64,000 nt of DNA from Janthinobacterium sp051380735 (lineage in GTDB: Bacteria > Pseudomonadota > Gammaproteobacteria > Burkholderiales > Burkholderiaceae_D), in contig NZ_JBNYXQ010000001.1 of NCBI RefSeq assembly GCF_051380735.1, forward strand, positions 744,001 through 808,000, in the 5' to 3' direction. The position numbers were made by a program, and so were the translations under genes. The first letter of the stretch is position 1. Every line of letters starts with the position of its first letter. The notes below the pieces were generated by a model. The model was given only the letters and a program-made list of their open reading frames with translations. It was not told the origin of the DNA and made no database searches. Shown here in pieces: positions 44,074 through 52,088 of this stretch.

Positions 44074-45557
44074 GGTGCGGTATCCGGTAAAAGTGATGGT
44101 GCGGCCAGCGGCGCCTGGTGCACGGGCAAGGTGATGCGAAACGTGGTGCCGCTGCCCACCACGCTGTGCACATCGATGCGCCCGTGGTGCTTTTGCACGG
44201 TCGTATAGGCCAGCGACAGGCCCAGGCCCGTGCCCTGGCCGACGGGCTTGGTGGTGAAGAATGGATCGAAGATGCGCGACAGATGCTCGGGCGAGATGCC
44301 GCTGCCCGTATCCTCGACCTCGACCCACACTTCGCTGTCGTTCTCGCTGCCGGTGCGCAGCGTGATGCAGCCGCGCTGCTCGCCCATGGCGTGGGCCGCA
44401 TTGACGACCAGGTTCATGATCACCTGGTTCAGCTCCGAAGGCTGGCATTCGATATCGGGAATGTCGCCGTACTGTTTGATGACATCAGCCTTGTACTTGA
44501 CCTCGTTGTTGACGATATTGAGCGTGGTGTCGATGCCCTGGCGCAGGTCGGCCCAGACCCATTCCTGCAGCGCATCGGTGCGCGAAAAGTCCTTCAGATC
44601 CTGCACGATGCGACGCACGCGCACGATACCCTCTTTCGATTCGCTCATCAGCTGGCCGGTGTCGGTGCGCAGGAAAGCCAGGTCGATCTGCTCGCGCAAT
44701 GCTGCCAGGCGCTGCGCCACGGCGGGCGTGGCGATGTCGGACTCGGCCTCTTCATAGGCGTCGAGCATGGCGAACAGGTCGGCCAGGTAGCCTTCGAGTG
44801 CGCCAAAATTGGAAAACACGTAACCGATGGGGTTGTTGATCTCGTGCGCCACGCCGGCGGCCAGCTGGCCGATCGAGGCCAGCTTTTCGGACTGCAGCAG
44901 TTTTTGCTGGGCCAGCGACAGTTTGTGATTCAGTTCGGTCAGCGCCAGGTTACGTTCGCGCAAGGCCATCTCGGCCACTTCGCGCTGGGCGATATCGTCG
45001 GCCAGCCGTTCGTTCATCTCGGCCAACTGTGCCGTGCGCGTCGCCACCAGGTTTTCCAGGTTGTCGTGGGCGCGGCGCAGCGCACTTTCGGCATTGTGCC
45101 GTTCGGTCACGTCGCGCAGCGTTTCGATGGCGCCGACCAGCCGCCCCTGGCGGTCGCGCAGGGGTGCGGCCGTAAAGTGCAGCCAGTGGCCGCTGGCGCC
45201 GATATTGGGAAAGAAATCCTCCGCCTCATAGGCGCCCGGTATCACCGACGACGCCTTGAGCTTGCCCTGGTACAGCCCCTGCTCGCCCAGTCCGATATCG
45301 CCCTCCACCAGCAGGTCGGCCAGGCAGGCGCGCGGCCGGCGATAAAATGCCCGCCAGTGCTCGCACGTGCCGACCATCGCTGTGGCGGTATAGCCCAGCA
45401 ACTGTTCGCAGGCACTGTTCCAGTGCGTCACCACATGCTCGGTGTCGATGGCAAACGTGGCCACCGGATGGCCGTCGAAAAACGCCGACAGGGCCGCGCC
45501 GGGAAAGGTCGTGTCGTCGTCCGGTCTCATGGATTGCCTTTCAGTGTGGGAGGTCAT
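44070..45557 (-). CDS. PAS-domain histidine kinase (operon partner)
   Basis: 495 residues, soluble. PAS at about 25-155 (GHPVATFAIDTEHVVTHWN, TLRDVTERH). A coiled coil (about 155-225) precedes the H-box KLASIGQLAAGVAHEINN, with His near residue 239. HATPase motifs are VEDTGSGI and GQGTGLGLSLA. ATGA overlaps join it to the HDOD gene upstream and the receiver-HD gene downstream. An internal ATG at 45530 with AAAGG before it is an alternative start. Its cognate receivers are most likely the two in this operon. Confidence 0.92.
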   Translation of the reverse strand: MTSHTERQSMRPDDDTTFPGAALSAFFDGHPVATFAIDTEHVVTHWNSACEQLLGYTATAMVGTCEHWRAFYRRPRACLADLLVEGDIGLGEQGLYQGKLKASSVIPGAYEAEDFFPNIGASGHWLHFTAAPLRDRQGRLVGAIETLRDVTERHNAESALRRAHDNLENLVATRTAQLAEMNERLADDIAQREVAEMALRERNLALTELNHKLSLAQQKLLQSEKLASIGQLAAGVAHEINNPIGYVFSNFGALEGYLADLFAMLDAYEEAESDIATPAVAQRLAALREQIDLAFLRTDTGQLMSESKEGIVRVRRIVQDLKDFSRTDALQEWVWADLRQGIDTTLNIVNNEVKYKADVIKQYGDIPDIECQPSELNQVIMNLVVNAAHAMGEQRGCITLRTGSENDSEVWVEVEDTGSGISPEHLSRIFDPFFTTKPVGQGTGLGLSLAYTTVQKHHGRIDVHSVVGSGTTFRITLPVHQAPLAAPSLLPDTAP

Positions 45558-46387
45558 GCCAGCATGATGCGCGAAATTTCATCGAAAGTGTGCTCGGCCT
45601 GCCGCAACAGCGCAAACCACTGTTCGTCGTCCAGTGCAAGCAGGCACCAGGCGGGTGACAGCGGCGGCACCAGCGCCGCCTCAATACCCGCCAGGTCCAG
45701 CGCGTGGGCAAGGACGTTGGCCAGGTGAACCAGCAGCGGCAAGCCGACTGCATCGAGGCGCCCGATGGCATATTGGTCGGCAACGGCCTGCTGTATTGCT
45801 TCGGGAAACTGCCAGTATGCGGCCAGCGCGCTGCCTACTTGCGCATGGTCGATGCCGAGTACGGCACGTTCGGCCTCGACCATCTGGCAATCATGCTGCT
45901 GTCGATAGTCGCGCGCCTGCGCATGCTCGGCGGGAAAGCGGGTGACCAGCACCAACGTGCCCAAGTCGTGCAGCAGGCCAGCCGTGAAGGCCGTTTCCGG
46001 GCTCACGCCCATGTGCGGCGCCAGCAGGCGGGCCACCACGGCGGTGGCCAGCGAATGGCGCCAGAAAGCCTGGAAATCAAAACCGGGCACGGGCGCAAAG
46101 CTGCCCGTCAACGCGCACGCCGTGACCATGGTGCGGATACTGTGAAAACCCAGCACGGAAACGGCCTGCGCCACGCTGGTGACTGTCGATTGCATGCCGT
46201 AGAACGACGAATTGGCAATGCGCATGGTCTTCGCCGCCAGCGCCTGGTCCAGTTCGATCTTGTGCGCCAGTACATGCACATCGATATCCGGCTGTTCCAT
46301 GCTCGTCAGTAATTCCAGCACCACCGCTGGCAGTGACGGCAATGCATGGATATGCCGGATTACCTGCTCGACACTGAGCGCTGTCAT
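45554..46387 (-). CDS. HDOD domain protein
   Basis: 277 residues. The HDOD domain covers most of the protein (IRHIHALPSLPAVVLELL, then QAVSVLGFHSIRTMVTAC). A partial HD-like segment is FTAGLLHDLGTLVLV. HDOD proteins act in signalling, often beside c-di-GMP enzymes. The ATG at 46387 has AGGGGAG upstream and overlaps the preceding stop. Confidence 0.88.
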   Translation of the reverse strand: MTALSVEQVIRHIHALPSLPAVVLELLTSMEQPDIDVHVLAHKIELDQALAAKTMRIANSSFYGMQSTVTSVAQAVSVLGFHSIRTMVTACALTGSFAPVPGFDFQAFWRHSLATAVVARLLAPHMGVSPETAFTAGLLHDLGTLVLVTRFPAEHAQARDYRQQHDCQMVEAERAVLGIDHAQVGSALAAYWQFPEAIQQAVADQYAIGRLDAVGLPLLVHLANVLAHALDLAGIEAALVPPLSPAWCLLALDDEQWFALLRQAEHTFDEISRIMLA

Positions 46388-46716
46388 GCGCCACTCCCCT
46401 GGCGGTAGCGCTGCAGCAAGGCCAGCAGGCCTGCCCCGGGGGCGTCGGGTGGCGTAGCGCGAAACACGATGGACAATCGGGCCAGCTGGTGCTGGCGCGC
46501 GGCAGCGGCATGCTCCTGGTCGCCGGCATCGTTCAACGGGGCGGCGACGATCCAGCAAGCTTCGACGCCGCGCCTGCGCAGGGCTGCCAGGCTGCCGGCG
46601 GTCAGTGCGGCGCCCTGCGCCAGCAGCACCATGCCGCTGGCGTCGAGGATGGCACGCGACAGCATCGCGCCTTCCTGTACCTGCGCCAAAGCTACCTCGC
46701 GCTCGCCTGCGTTCAT
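46384..46716 (-). CDS. Short stand-alone HD-GYP tail-like protein
   Basis: 110 residues. QVQEGAMLSRAILDASGMVL then GAALTAGSLAALRRRGVE resembles the C-terminal tail of the receiver-HD protein (GMVLSRDLISRDGLMLLA). A stand-alone copy of a domain usually fused to HD-GYP proteins is the best description; function is unknown. ATGA overlaps on both sides place it inside the operon. The start at 46716 is chosen for that overlap. Confidence 0.65.
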   Translation of the reverse strand: MNAGEREVALAQVQEGAMLSRAILDASGMVLLAQGAALTAGSLAALRRRGVEACWIVAAPLNDAGDQEHAAAARQHQLARLSIVFRATPPDAPGAGLLALLQRYRQGSGA

Positions 46717-47591
46717 GGCGGCGCTCCGGTCAGGCACAGCGTCACCAGGCTGCCGCGCGAGCGCGAGCGTGCGCCCATGGCGTGCAGCGCCACCACATAG
46801 GACTTGCCGTCGATGACAAGCAGGCGCTGCGCACCGGCATACGGTTCAAACAGCCGCGGCAGGACCAGCGCAGCTTCACAGCCCAGCAGCGCCGCGCCGC
46901 CGTCGAACAGCCGCGCGGCAGCCGCATTGATAAAGGCAATCATGCCGTCCTCGCCCAGGCCCAGGATGGGCAGCGGCAGGAACTGCAGCACCTCGCGGGC
47001 GATGCCCAGGCTGACTTCGTCGTGGCTGATCTGGTTCTGCTGCTGGCGCAGCAAGGCCTGCATGGCGTCATTGGCAACGGACAACGCCAGATTGGCCTCG
47101 CGCAGCTGCTCGTTGAGGCGCACGTTGTCGTCGTCAATGCCTTTCAGGCGGAACGCTTCGGCGATATGGGCGCGCAGTTGCTGGTCATCCCAGGGTTTGG
47201 TCAGGAATTTGAAAATGGCGCCTTCGTTGACGGCATCGGTCACGGCCTGCAATTCCGTGTAGCCAGACAGCATGATGCGCATGGTCTGCGGATACAGCAG
47301 CCTGGCCTTGCGCAGAAAATCGGCGCCCAGCATGCCCGGCATGCGCTGGTCCGACACGATCACGTCGACCGCATGGCCGGCCAGCAGGTCCAGCCCTTCC
47401 TGCCCGCTGGTGGCCGTCAGGATATGGTAATCGTCGCGCCGCAGCAGGCGCTTGAGCGCTGCAAGAATGTTTTGCTCGTCATCGACCAGCAGCAGGGTAC
47501 GCCGCGCCGCGTCCGGACTTTCCGCAGAGACGGGCGTCGCCGAAGCATCTTGCACATCCATCGAACCATCCTCTCGTCGCCACAGCGACAT
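46713..47591 (-). CDS. Response regulator with C-terminal PAS-like domain
   Basis: 292 residues. Receiver domain (LLLVDDEQNILAALKRLL, phospho-Asp in DVIVSDQRMPG, and a KPWDD Lys) at about 30-150. A coiled coil follows (about 155-195). The PAS-like domain (about 195-290) has LGLGEDGMIAFINAAAARLF. There is no DNA-binding domain, so output is by protein contact. First gene of the ATGA-linked operon. An internal ATG at 47561 is an alternative start. Confidence 0.9.
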   Translation of the reverse strand: MSLWRREDGSMDVQDASATPVSAESPDAARRTLLLVDDEQNILAALKRLLRRDDYHILTATSGQEGLDLLAGHAVDVIVSDQRMPGMLGADFLRKARLLYPQTMRIMLSGYTELQAVTDAVNEGAIFKFLTKPWDDQQLRAHIAEAFRLKGIDDDNVRLNEQLREANLALSVANDAMQALLRQQQNQISHDEVSLGIAREVLQFLPLPILGLGEDGMIAFINAAAARLFDGGAALLGCEAALVLPRLFEPYAGAQRLLVIDGKSYVVALHAMGARSRSRGSLVTLCLTGAPP

Positions 47592-47697
47592 GGGAGCTTG
47601 CCTTCAGGGCAAATTATCGTGCGGTACAGCACCGCGCAATCTTGTCTGAAATTATACGGCCAAATACGCCGTTTTCGCAGGTATTACCTGTCGACTG

Positions 47698-48159
47698 TTA
47701 ATTGCTCACGCGGCAAGGCATGTTTCGGTAAAAGATAAAGCCGCCCAAGCCGATGGTTTTCGTCTCGGCCTTGACGCTGTAGACCAGCGCGTTCTTCTCC
47801 GCTTCAACGCGCAGCAGATTGTTCTCTTTGGTCTGGTGAGCGTGTGATCTGGCCAGATCGGGTCGCGGCGCCACTTCGAGGCGCAGTTCTGCTGTGGCTG
47901 GGTCGTAGGACCAGCGGCCCGGATTGAAAAAGGCGAAGCCGCCGTCAAAACGCAGCCGTCCATCCTTGAACTGGGTCATGCAGATGCCGGGAAACTCGCT
48001 GGGCGGGTTGTACCAGGTAGCGGCTACCTCGTCACTTGCGGCCTTGCCCGGCATGTGCAGTCCCGCCTTGCCAGCGCCCTGCCCCATCATGCCGGAGCAG
48101 CCGGCCAGCAAGGCCGTGATGGCAAAAATTGCTGCCGTATTGATACCGTTGATTCGCAT
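47698..48159 (-). CDS. Hypothetical lipoprotein
   Basis: 153 residues with signal peptide and lipobox LLAGC at about residue 21. Mature region has GGFAFFNPGRWSYDPATAEL and no named domain. The 106-bp gap to the signalling operon suggests a separate unit. Confidence 0.7.
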   Translation of the reverse strand: MRINGINTAAIFAITALLAGCSGMMGQGAGKAGLHMPGKAASDEVAATWYNPPSEFPGICMTQFKDGRLRFDGGFAFFNPGRWSYDPATAELRLEVAPRPDLARSHAHQTKENNLLRVEAEKNALVYSVKAETKTIGLGGFIFYRNMPCRVSN

Positions 48160-48243
48160 TTCCGTCCCGTATTTTTAATTTCTGAAAAGCAATCATAGAC
48201 CGGGGCGGCCAGCCATTCAAGCGGCCAGCGCACATAAAAAAAT

Positions 48244-49494
48244 TTAATTGCCGGCAGCTTTCGCCGCCGCTTCGCGCAATTTGTCCTTTTTACTCTTGCG
48301 CGCACCTTTCACTCCACCATTGACGGTATCGGTCACCGCACTGACGGGCGTGGGCAATTCGGTCGGCTCGAAGCCGGCCACCACTTCGCGCACGATGCGC
48401 AGGTCGTTGCGGTTTTCGATCAGGCGGAAATGCGCTTCGGTATCGGCCGTGACGAAGCTGACCGCCGTGCCGCTCTCGCCGGCGCGGCCGGTGCGGCCGA
48501 TGCGGTGCGTGTAATCGACGGCCGAGCGGGGCAAGTCATAATTGACGACGGCCGGCAAGCCGGCGATATCGATGCCGCGCGCGGCCACGTCGGTGGCGAC
48601 CAGCACCTGCAGGCGGCCCGCCTTGAAATCGGCCAGCAACTGGCTGCGCGTGCCCTGGGAAAATTCGCCATGAAACGCCCCCACATGCAGGCCGGCGCGC
48701 TGCAGCTTGTCGGCCACGTGCTCGGCCGCATATTTGGTGGCAACGAACACCAGCACCCGCTCCCATTGCTGCTGCAAAATCAGATAGCGCAGCAACTGGG
48801 TGCGGCGCGGCACATCGACGGTAATCGCTCGCTGCACGATATCGGGCTTGTCCTGCGGCTCGGACGCCACCTCGATACGTACCGGTTCGGTCAACAAGCC
48901 GTCGGCCAGCGCCTGCACGCTGTCGGGAAAGGTGGCCGAGAAAAACAGGTTCTGGCGTTGCGCCGGCAGCAGCGCCAGCACGGCGTTGATTTCTTCCGCA
49001 AAGCCCATGTCGAGCAGGCGGTCCGCTTCGTCGAGCACAAACAGCGACACGCCACCGAGTTTGACGGCATTGTGCTTGACCAGGTCCAATAGCCGGCCCG
49101 GCGTGGCGACCACGATATCGGCGCCGCCGCGCAAGTCCATCATCTGCGGATTGATCGAGACGCCACCGAACAGCACGGAAATCTTCAGTTTCACCGGCAA
49201 GGGCTTGGCCAGCGCATGCACGGTCTGCCCCACTTGCGCCGCCAGCTCTCGCGTCGGCACCAGGATCAGCGCGCGCACCTGGCGCGGGCCAGTTGCCGGG
49301 GCCATCAGCGCCTGCAACAGCGGCAGCACATAAGCGGCCGTCTTGCCCGAGCCGGTCTGCGCCGCGCCCAGCACATCGCTGCCACGCAGGATGGCAGGGA
49401 TGGCTTGCGCCTGGATGGCGGTAGGCGCGGCATAACCGGCCTTGTCAACGGCGCGTACGAGGGAGGGAATCAGACCCAGTGAGGAAAATGGCAT
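48244..49494 (-). CDS. DEAD-box RNA helicase (RhlE-like, second copy)
   Basis: 416 residues with motif I AQTGSGKT, PTREL, DEAD (VLDEADRLLDMGF), SATFP and HRIGRTGRAGE. The C-terminal tail is short and Lys-rich (ARKSKKDKLREAAAKAAGN). It differs from the rhlE gene at 28012, which has a longer Gly-rich tail, so the two are likely paralogues of different specialisation. Confidence 0.93.
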   Translation of the reverse strand: MPFSSLGLIPSLVRAVDKAGYAAPTAIQAQAIPAILRGSDVLGAAQTGSGKTAAYVLPLLQALMAPATGPRQVRALILVPTRELAAQVGQTVHALAKPLPVKLKISVLFGGVSINPQMMDLRGGADIVVATPGRLLDLVKHNAVKLGGVSLFVLDEADRLLDMGFAEEINAVLALLPAQRQNLFFSATFPDSVQALADGLLTEPVRIEVASEPQDKPDIVQRAITVDVPRRTQLLRYLILQQQWERVLVFVATKYAAEHVADKLQRAGLHVGAFHGEFSQGTRSQLLADFKAGRLQVLVATDVAARGIDIAGLPAVVNYDLPRSAVDYTHRIGRTGRAGESGTAVSFVTADTEAHFRLIENRNDLRIVREVVAGFEPTELPTPVSAVTDTVNGGVKGARKSKKDKLREAAAKAAGN

Positions 49495-49542
49495 GGCGGG
49501 CCTTCATGTATTCTTGAAAAGGCGCCAGTATAAAGCAATGCT

Positions 49543-50601
49543 TTACTGCCGCGGCATTTGCCTGACGGGGTGGCCTTGCTCATCGTAGCCGGGCATGCCG
49601 CGCCGGATCGAGTGCGAAAAATCGGGGTCGGCATTGGCGGCCCGCGCGCGCGCCGTGATATGGCCGCCGTCGCGCAACTGCGGGAAGGTAAAACCCGGCA
49701 CCAGGGCCTGCACGTCGAACAGGTAGCGGTCCAGGTAACCGGACGCCAGCAGCCGGTAGTCGAACGGCAGGCCCGGCACGATGCGGCGTGCCATCTCGAA
49801 GACGATGGTGGTGCAGTTGGCGCTCAAGGTATTGTAGAACTGCGGCTTGCGTTTGAGCGTATCGGCTTCGTCAAGGTAGGCCAGGTACAGCGAGCGCATG
49901 GCGGCGCGCGGCATCATCACGCGGTACAGGTGAATGTCTTCGTCACGCGCATTGGTGCGCGTGCGTATGATGTCGCGCTCGTCGGCAGCGATCAGGCTCA
50001 TTTCAAAATGCTTGAAGAAGCCGCCGATGGCGGAAAAGCTCTCGCCTTTCTCCTTGCGGATTTCGATCGAAAAAGTGAGAAAACGCCCATCGGCAAAACC
50101 GAACGACACCAGGGTGTGGGCGATCAGCGGGCCGGTCCAGTACGACAGAGCCGCGTCGACCGTGCGCAAGTCGTCGAGATTGTAGCTGCGCTGTTCCCAT
50201 TTGACCGTGTAATCGTTTTCGCTGCGCCAGTCGAAATTGCGCACATTGTCGAGCGTCACCACGCTGCCCTTGACCGTGCCCGTCACATTCCTCGCCACAT
50301 CGTCGGCCCAGCTGCGGTCCTGCTTTGGAGCGATCAGACTCCACCACAACAGCAGCAGCACAAAACCGCCCGCATACGGCAGCAAGGTGCGCGCGCTGCC
50401 GCGCGTCCACCACAGCGCGATGCTGCCGATGCCAAGCGCCGCCCACAGCACGGCGCCGATGGTCTGCGCGGCCACGCCACCGGCCAACTGGTACCACAGC
50501 GCCAGCGCGCCCCACAGGGCCGTCAATACAATAACAAGGGAAGCCGCCAGTTTGCCGATGGTGGCCAGCACAGAGCTGGCGCGAGATGATAAGAATGTCA
50601 T
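49543..50601 (-). CDS. DUF4105 (Lnb N-terminal-like) membrane protein
   Basis: 352 residues. Two or three N-terminal hydrophobic segments (about 12-35, 43-62, 72-90) precede a periplasmic domain of the DUF4105 type, with NTLSANCTTIVFEMARRI carrying the conserved Asn/Cys residues. Members are thought to be NlpC/P60-like or transport-associated; the function is not established here. Confidence 0.8.
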   Translation of the reverse strand: MTFLSSRASSVLATIGKLAASLVIVLTALWGALALWYQLAGGVAAQTIGAVLWAALGIGSIALWWTRGSARTLLPYAGGFVLLLLWWSLIAPKQDRSWADDVARNVTGTVKGSVVTLDNVRNFDWRSENDYTVKWEQRSYNLDDLRTVDAALSYWTGPLIAHTLVSFGFADGRFLTFSIEIRKEKGESFSAIGGFFKHFEMSLIAADERDIIRTRTNARDEDIHLYRVMMPRAAMRSLYLAYLDEADTLKRKPQFYNTLSANCTTIVFEMARRIVPGLPFDYRLLASGYLDRYLFDVQALVPGFTFPQLRDGGHITARARAANADPDFSHSIRRGMPGYDEQGHPVRQMPRQ

Positions 50602-50724
50602 GCCGGGATTATAGAGGCAAGCATGTCCCGCACGCTGTTCAGCTGTCGAGTGGCGCCCGGCTAAAAGGACGCGGCTGAAAAAACACTAGAATGAGCGACT
50701 TTGACTGATCTTGAAAGCGTCACC

Positions 50725-51086
50725 ATGCACCCCCCATCCCCATCCTGCGCAGCTTTTCGGAAACCAAGGCGCGCGAATTCTATTGCCAGTTCCTCGGTTT
50801 TACCATCGACTGGGAGCACCGTTTCAACGATACCGCCCCGCTCTATATGCAACTGCGTCGCGAAGAACTCGTCCTGCACTTGTCCGAACATCATGGCGAT
50901 GCCACGCCGGGCGCCGCGCTGCTGATCCCGGTTGACGATATCGCCGCCCTGCATGCCGAATTGCTGGCGAAGAACTATCCATATGCGCGGCCCGGCATAC
51001 GCGAGGAGGACTGGGGCCGCATCATGGAGGTGGCGGACCCGTTCGGCAACAAGCTGCGTTTCTGGCAACAACTGGCGGATTCCTGA
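50725..51086 (+). pseudogene. Frameshifted glyoxalase/VOC-superfamily gene
   Basis: From ATG 50725 the frame is lost after the run of six C at 50730-50735. One extra C would give MHPPIPILRSFSETKAREFY, which joins in frame to QFLGFTIDWEHRF and onward. The downstream frame has no usable ATG before 50847 (MQLRREE), and ends HRxxDPFGNK-like with ADPFGNKLRFWQQ. The intact product would be about 120 residues of the VOC (bleomycin-resistance/glyoxalase) type. It could be a pseudogene, a phase-variable tract or a sequencing error. A 79-residue product from 50847 is possible but would lack the N-terminal third. Confidence 0.75.
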
Positions 51087-51214
51087 TGATTAGCGGCAAA
51101 AACTGTGCGGATTGATCAAATTCCTGCTGCCCCAGCGGGTAGCCAATGCGTTATGTCGGCTGAATCGGGTTAAACTGCAACATTGCGCAACAGCAATTTT
51201 ATGGGGAGTGCCTG

Positions 51215-52078
51215 GTGCTGGTCATACTTGGATTTATCGTCGTGCTGTTTTCCGTCTTTGGCGGCTTTGCCCTGCAGGGAGGGCATCTGGCGGCGCTGTT
51301 CCAGCCGCTGGAACTGCTGATGATCGGCGGCGCGGCGCTGGGGACTTTTTTTGTCGGCAATGACGCCAAGGCCATCCGCGCCACGTTTGCGGCCCTGCCC
51401 ACCCTGTTTCATACCGCCCAATACACCAAGTCGCGCTACCTGGAACTGATGGGCCTGATGTACGACGTGCTGAGCAAGATCCGCAAGGAAGGCCTGATGT
51501 CGATCGAGGACGATGTCGACGATCCCTACCGCAGCCCGGTATTCACCAAATACCCCTACACGCTCGGCGACGAGCATTTGCTGGAATTCATTACCGACTA
51601 TCTGCGCCTGATGGTATCGGGCAATATGGATGCCTACCAGATCGAGAACCTGATGGACAACGAGATGGAAACCCATCATGAAGATGCGGAAATGCCGATC
51701 CAGACGATCTCGCAGCTGGCCGACGCCATGCCCGCCTTCGGCATCGTGGCCGCCGTGATGGGCGTGGTGCATACCATGGCGTCGGTGGGCTTGCCGCCGG
51801 CCGAGCTGGGCGTGCTGATCGCGCAGGCGCTGGTCGGTACTTTCATCGGCATCTTGCTGGCGTATGGCTTTATTGCCCCGCTGGCCAGCCTGCTGCGCCG
51901 CAAGCACCATGAAACCGCCAAGATGTACCAGTGCGTGAAAGTGACCTTGCTGGCCAGCCTGAACGGCTACGCGCCGGCACTGGCGGTCGAGTTCGGCCGC
52001 AAGGTGATCTCGGCCACCGAGCGCCCGTCCTTCAGCGAACTGGAAAGCCACGTACGGCAGGTCAAGACGCGCCATTGA
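51215..52078 (+). CDS. motA: Flagellar motor stator protein MotA
   Basis: Inner-membrane stator subunit that couples proton flow to flagellar torque. 287 residues with four hydrophobic segments: 1-20, 27-45, about 170-195 (PAFGIVAAVMGVVHTM) and about 205-225 (LVGTFIGILLAYGFIAPLA). The cytoplasmic loop has acidic/basic residues as usual. The start is GTG with GGGGAG seven bases upstream. No motB follows (the next gene is on the other strand), although motA and motB normally form one operon. Confidence 0.9.
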   Translation: MLVILGFIVVLFSVFGGFALQGGHLAALFQPLELLMIGGAALGTFFVGNDAKAIRATFAALPTLFHTAQYTKSRYLELMGLMYDVLSKIRKEGLMSIEDDVDDPYRSPVFTKYPYTLGDEHLLEFITDYLRLMVSGNMDAYQIENLMDNEMETHHEDAEMPIQTISQLADAMPAFGIVAAVMGVVHTMASVGLPPAELGVLIAQALVGTFIGILLAYGFIAPLASLLRRKHHETAKMYQCVKVTLLASLNGYAPALAVEFGRKVISATERPSFSELESHVRQVKTRH

Positions 52079-52088
52079 GCGCGGCAGC

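Noticed and set aside
42791..44208. Plus-strand frames antisense to the receiver-HD gene
   Set aside because: Receiver and HD motifs on the minus strand are clear, and these frames lack any domain.
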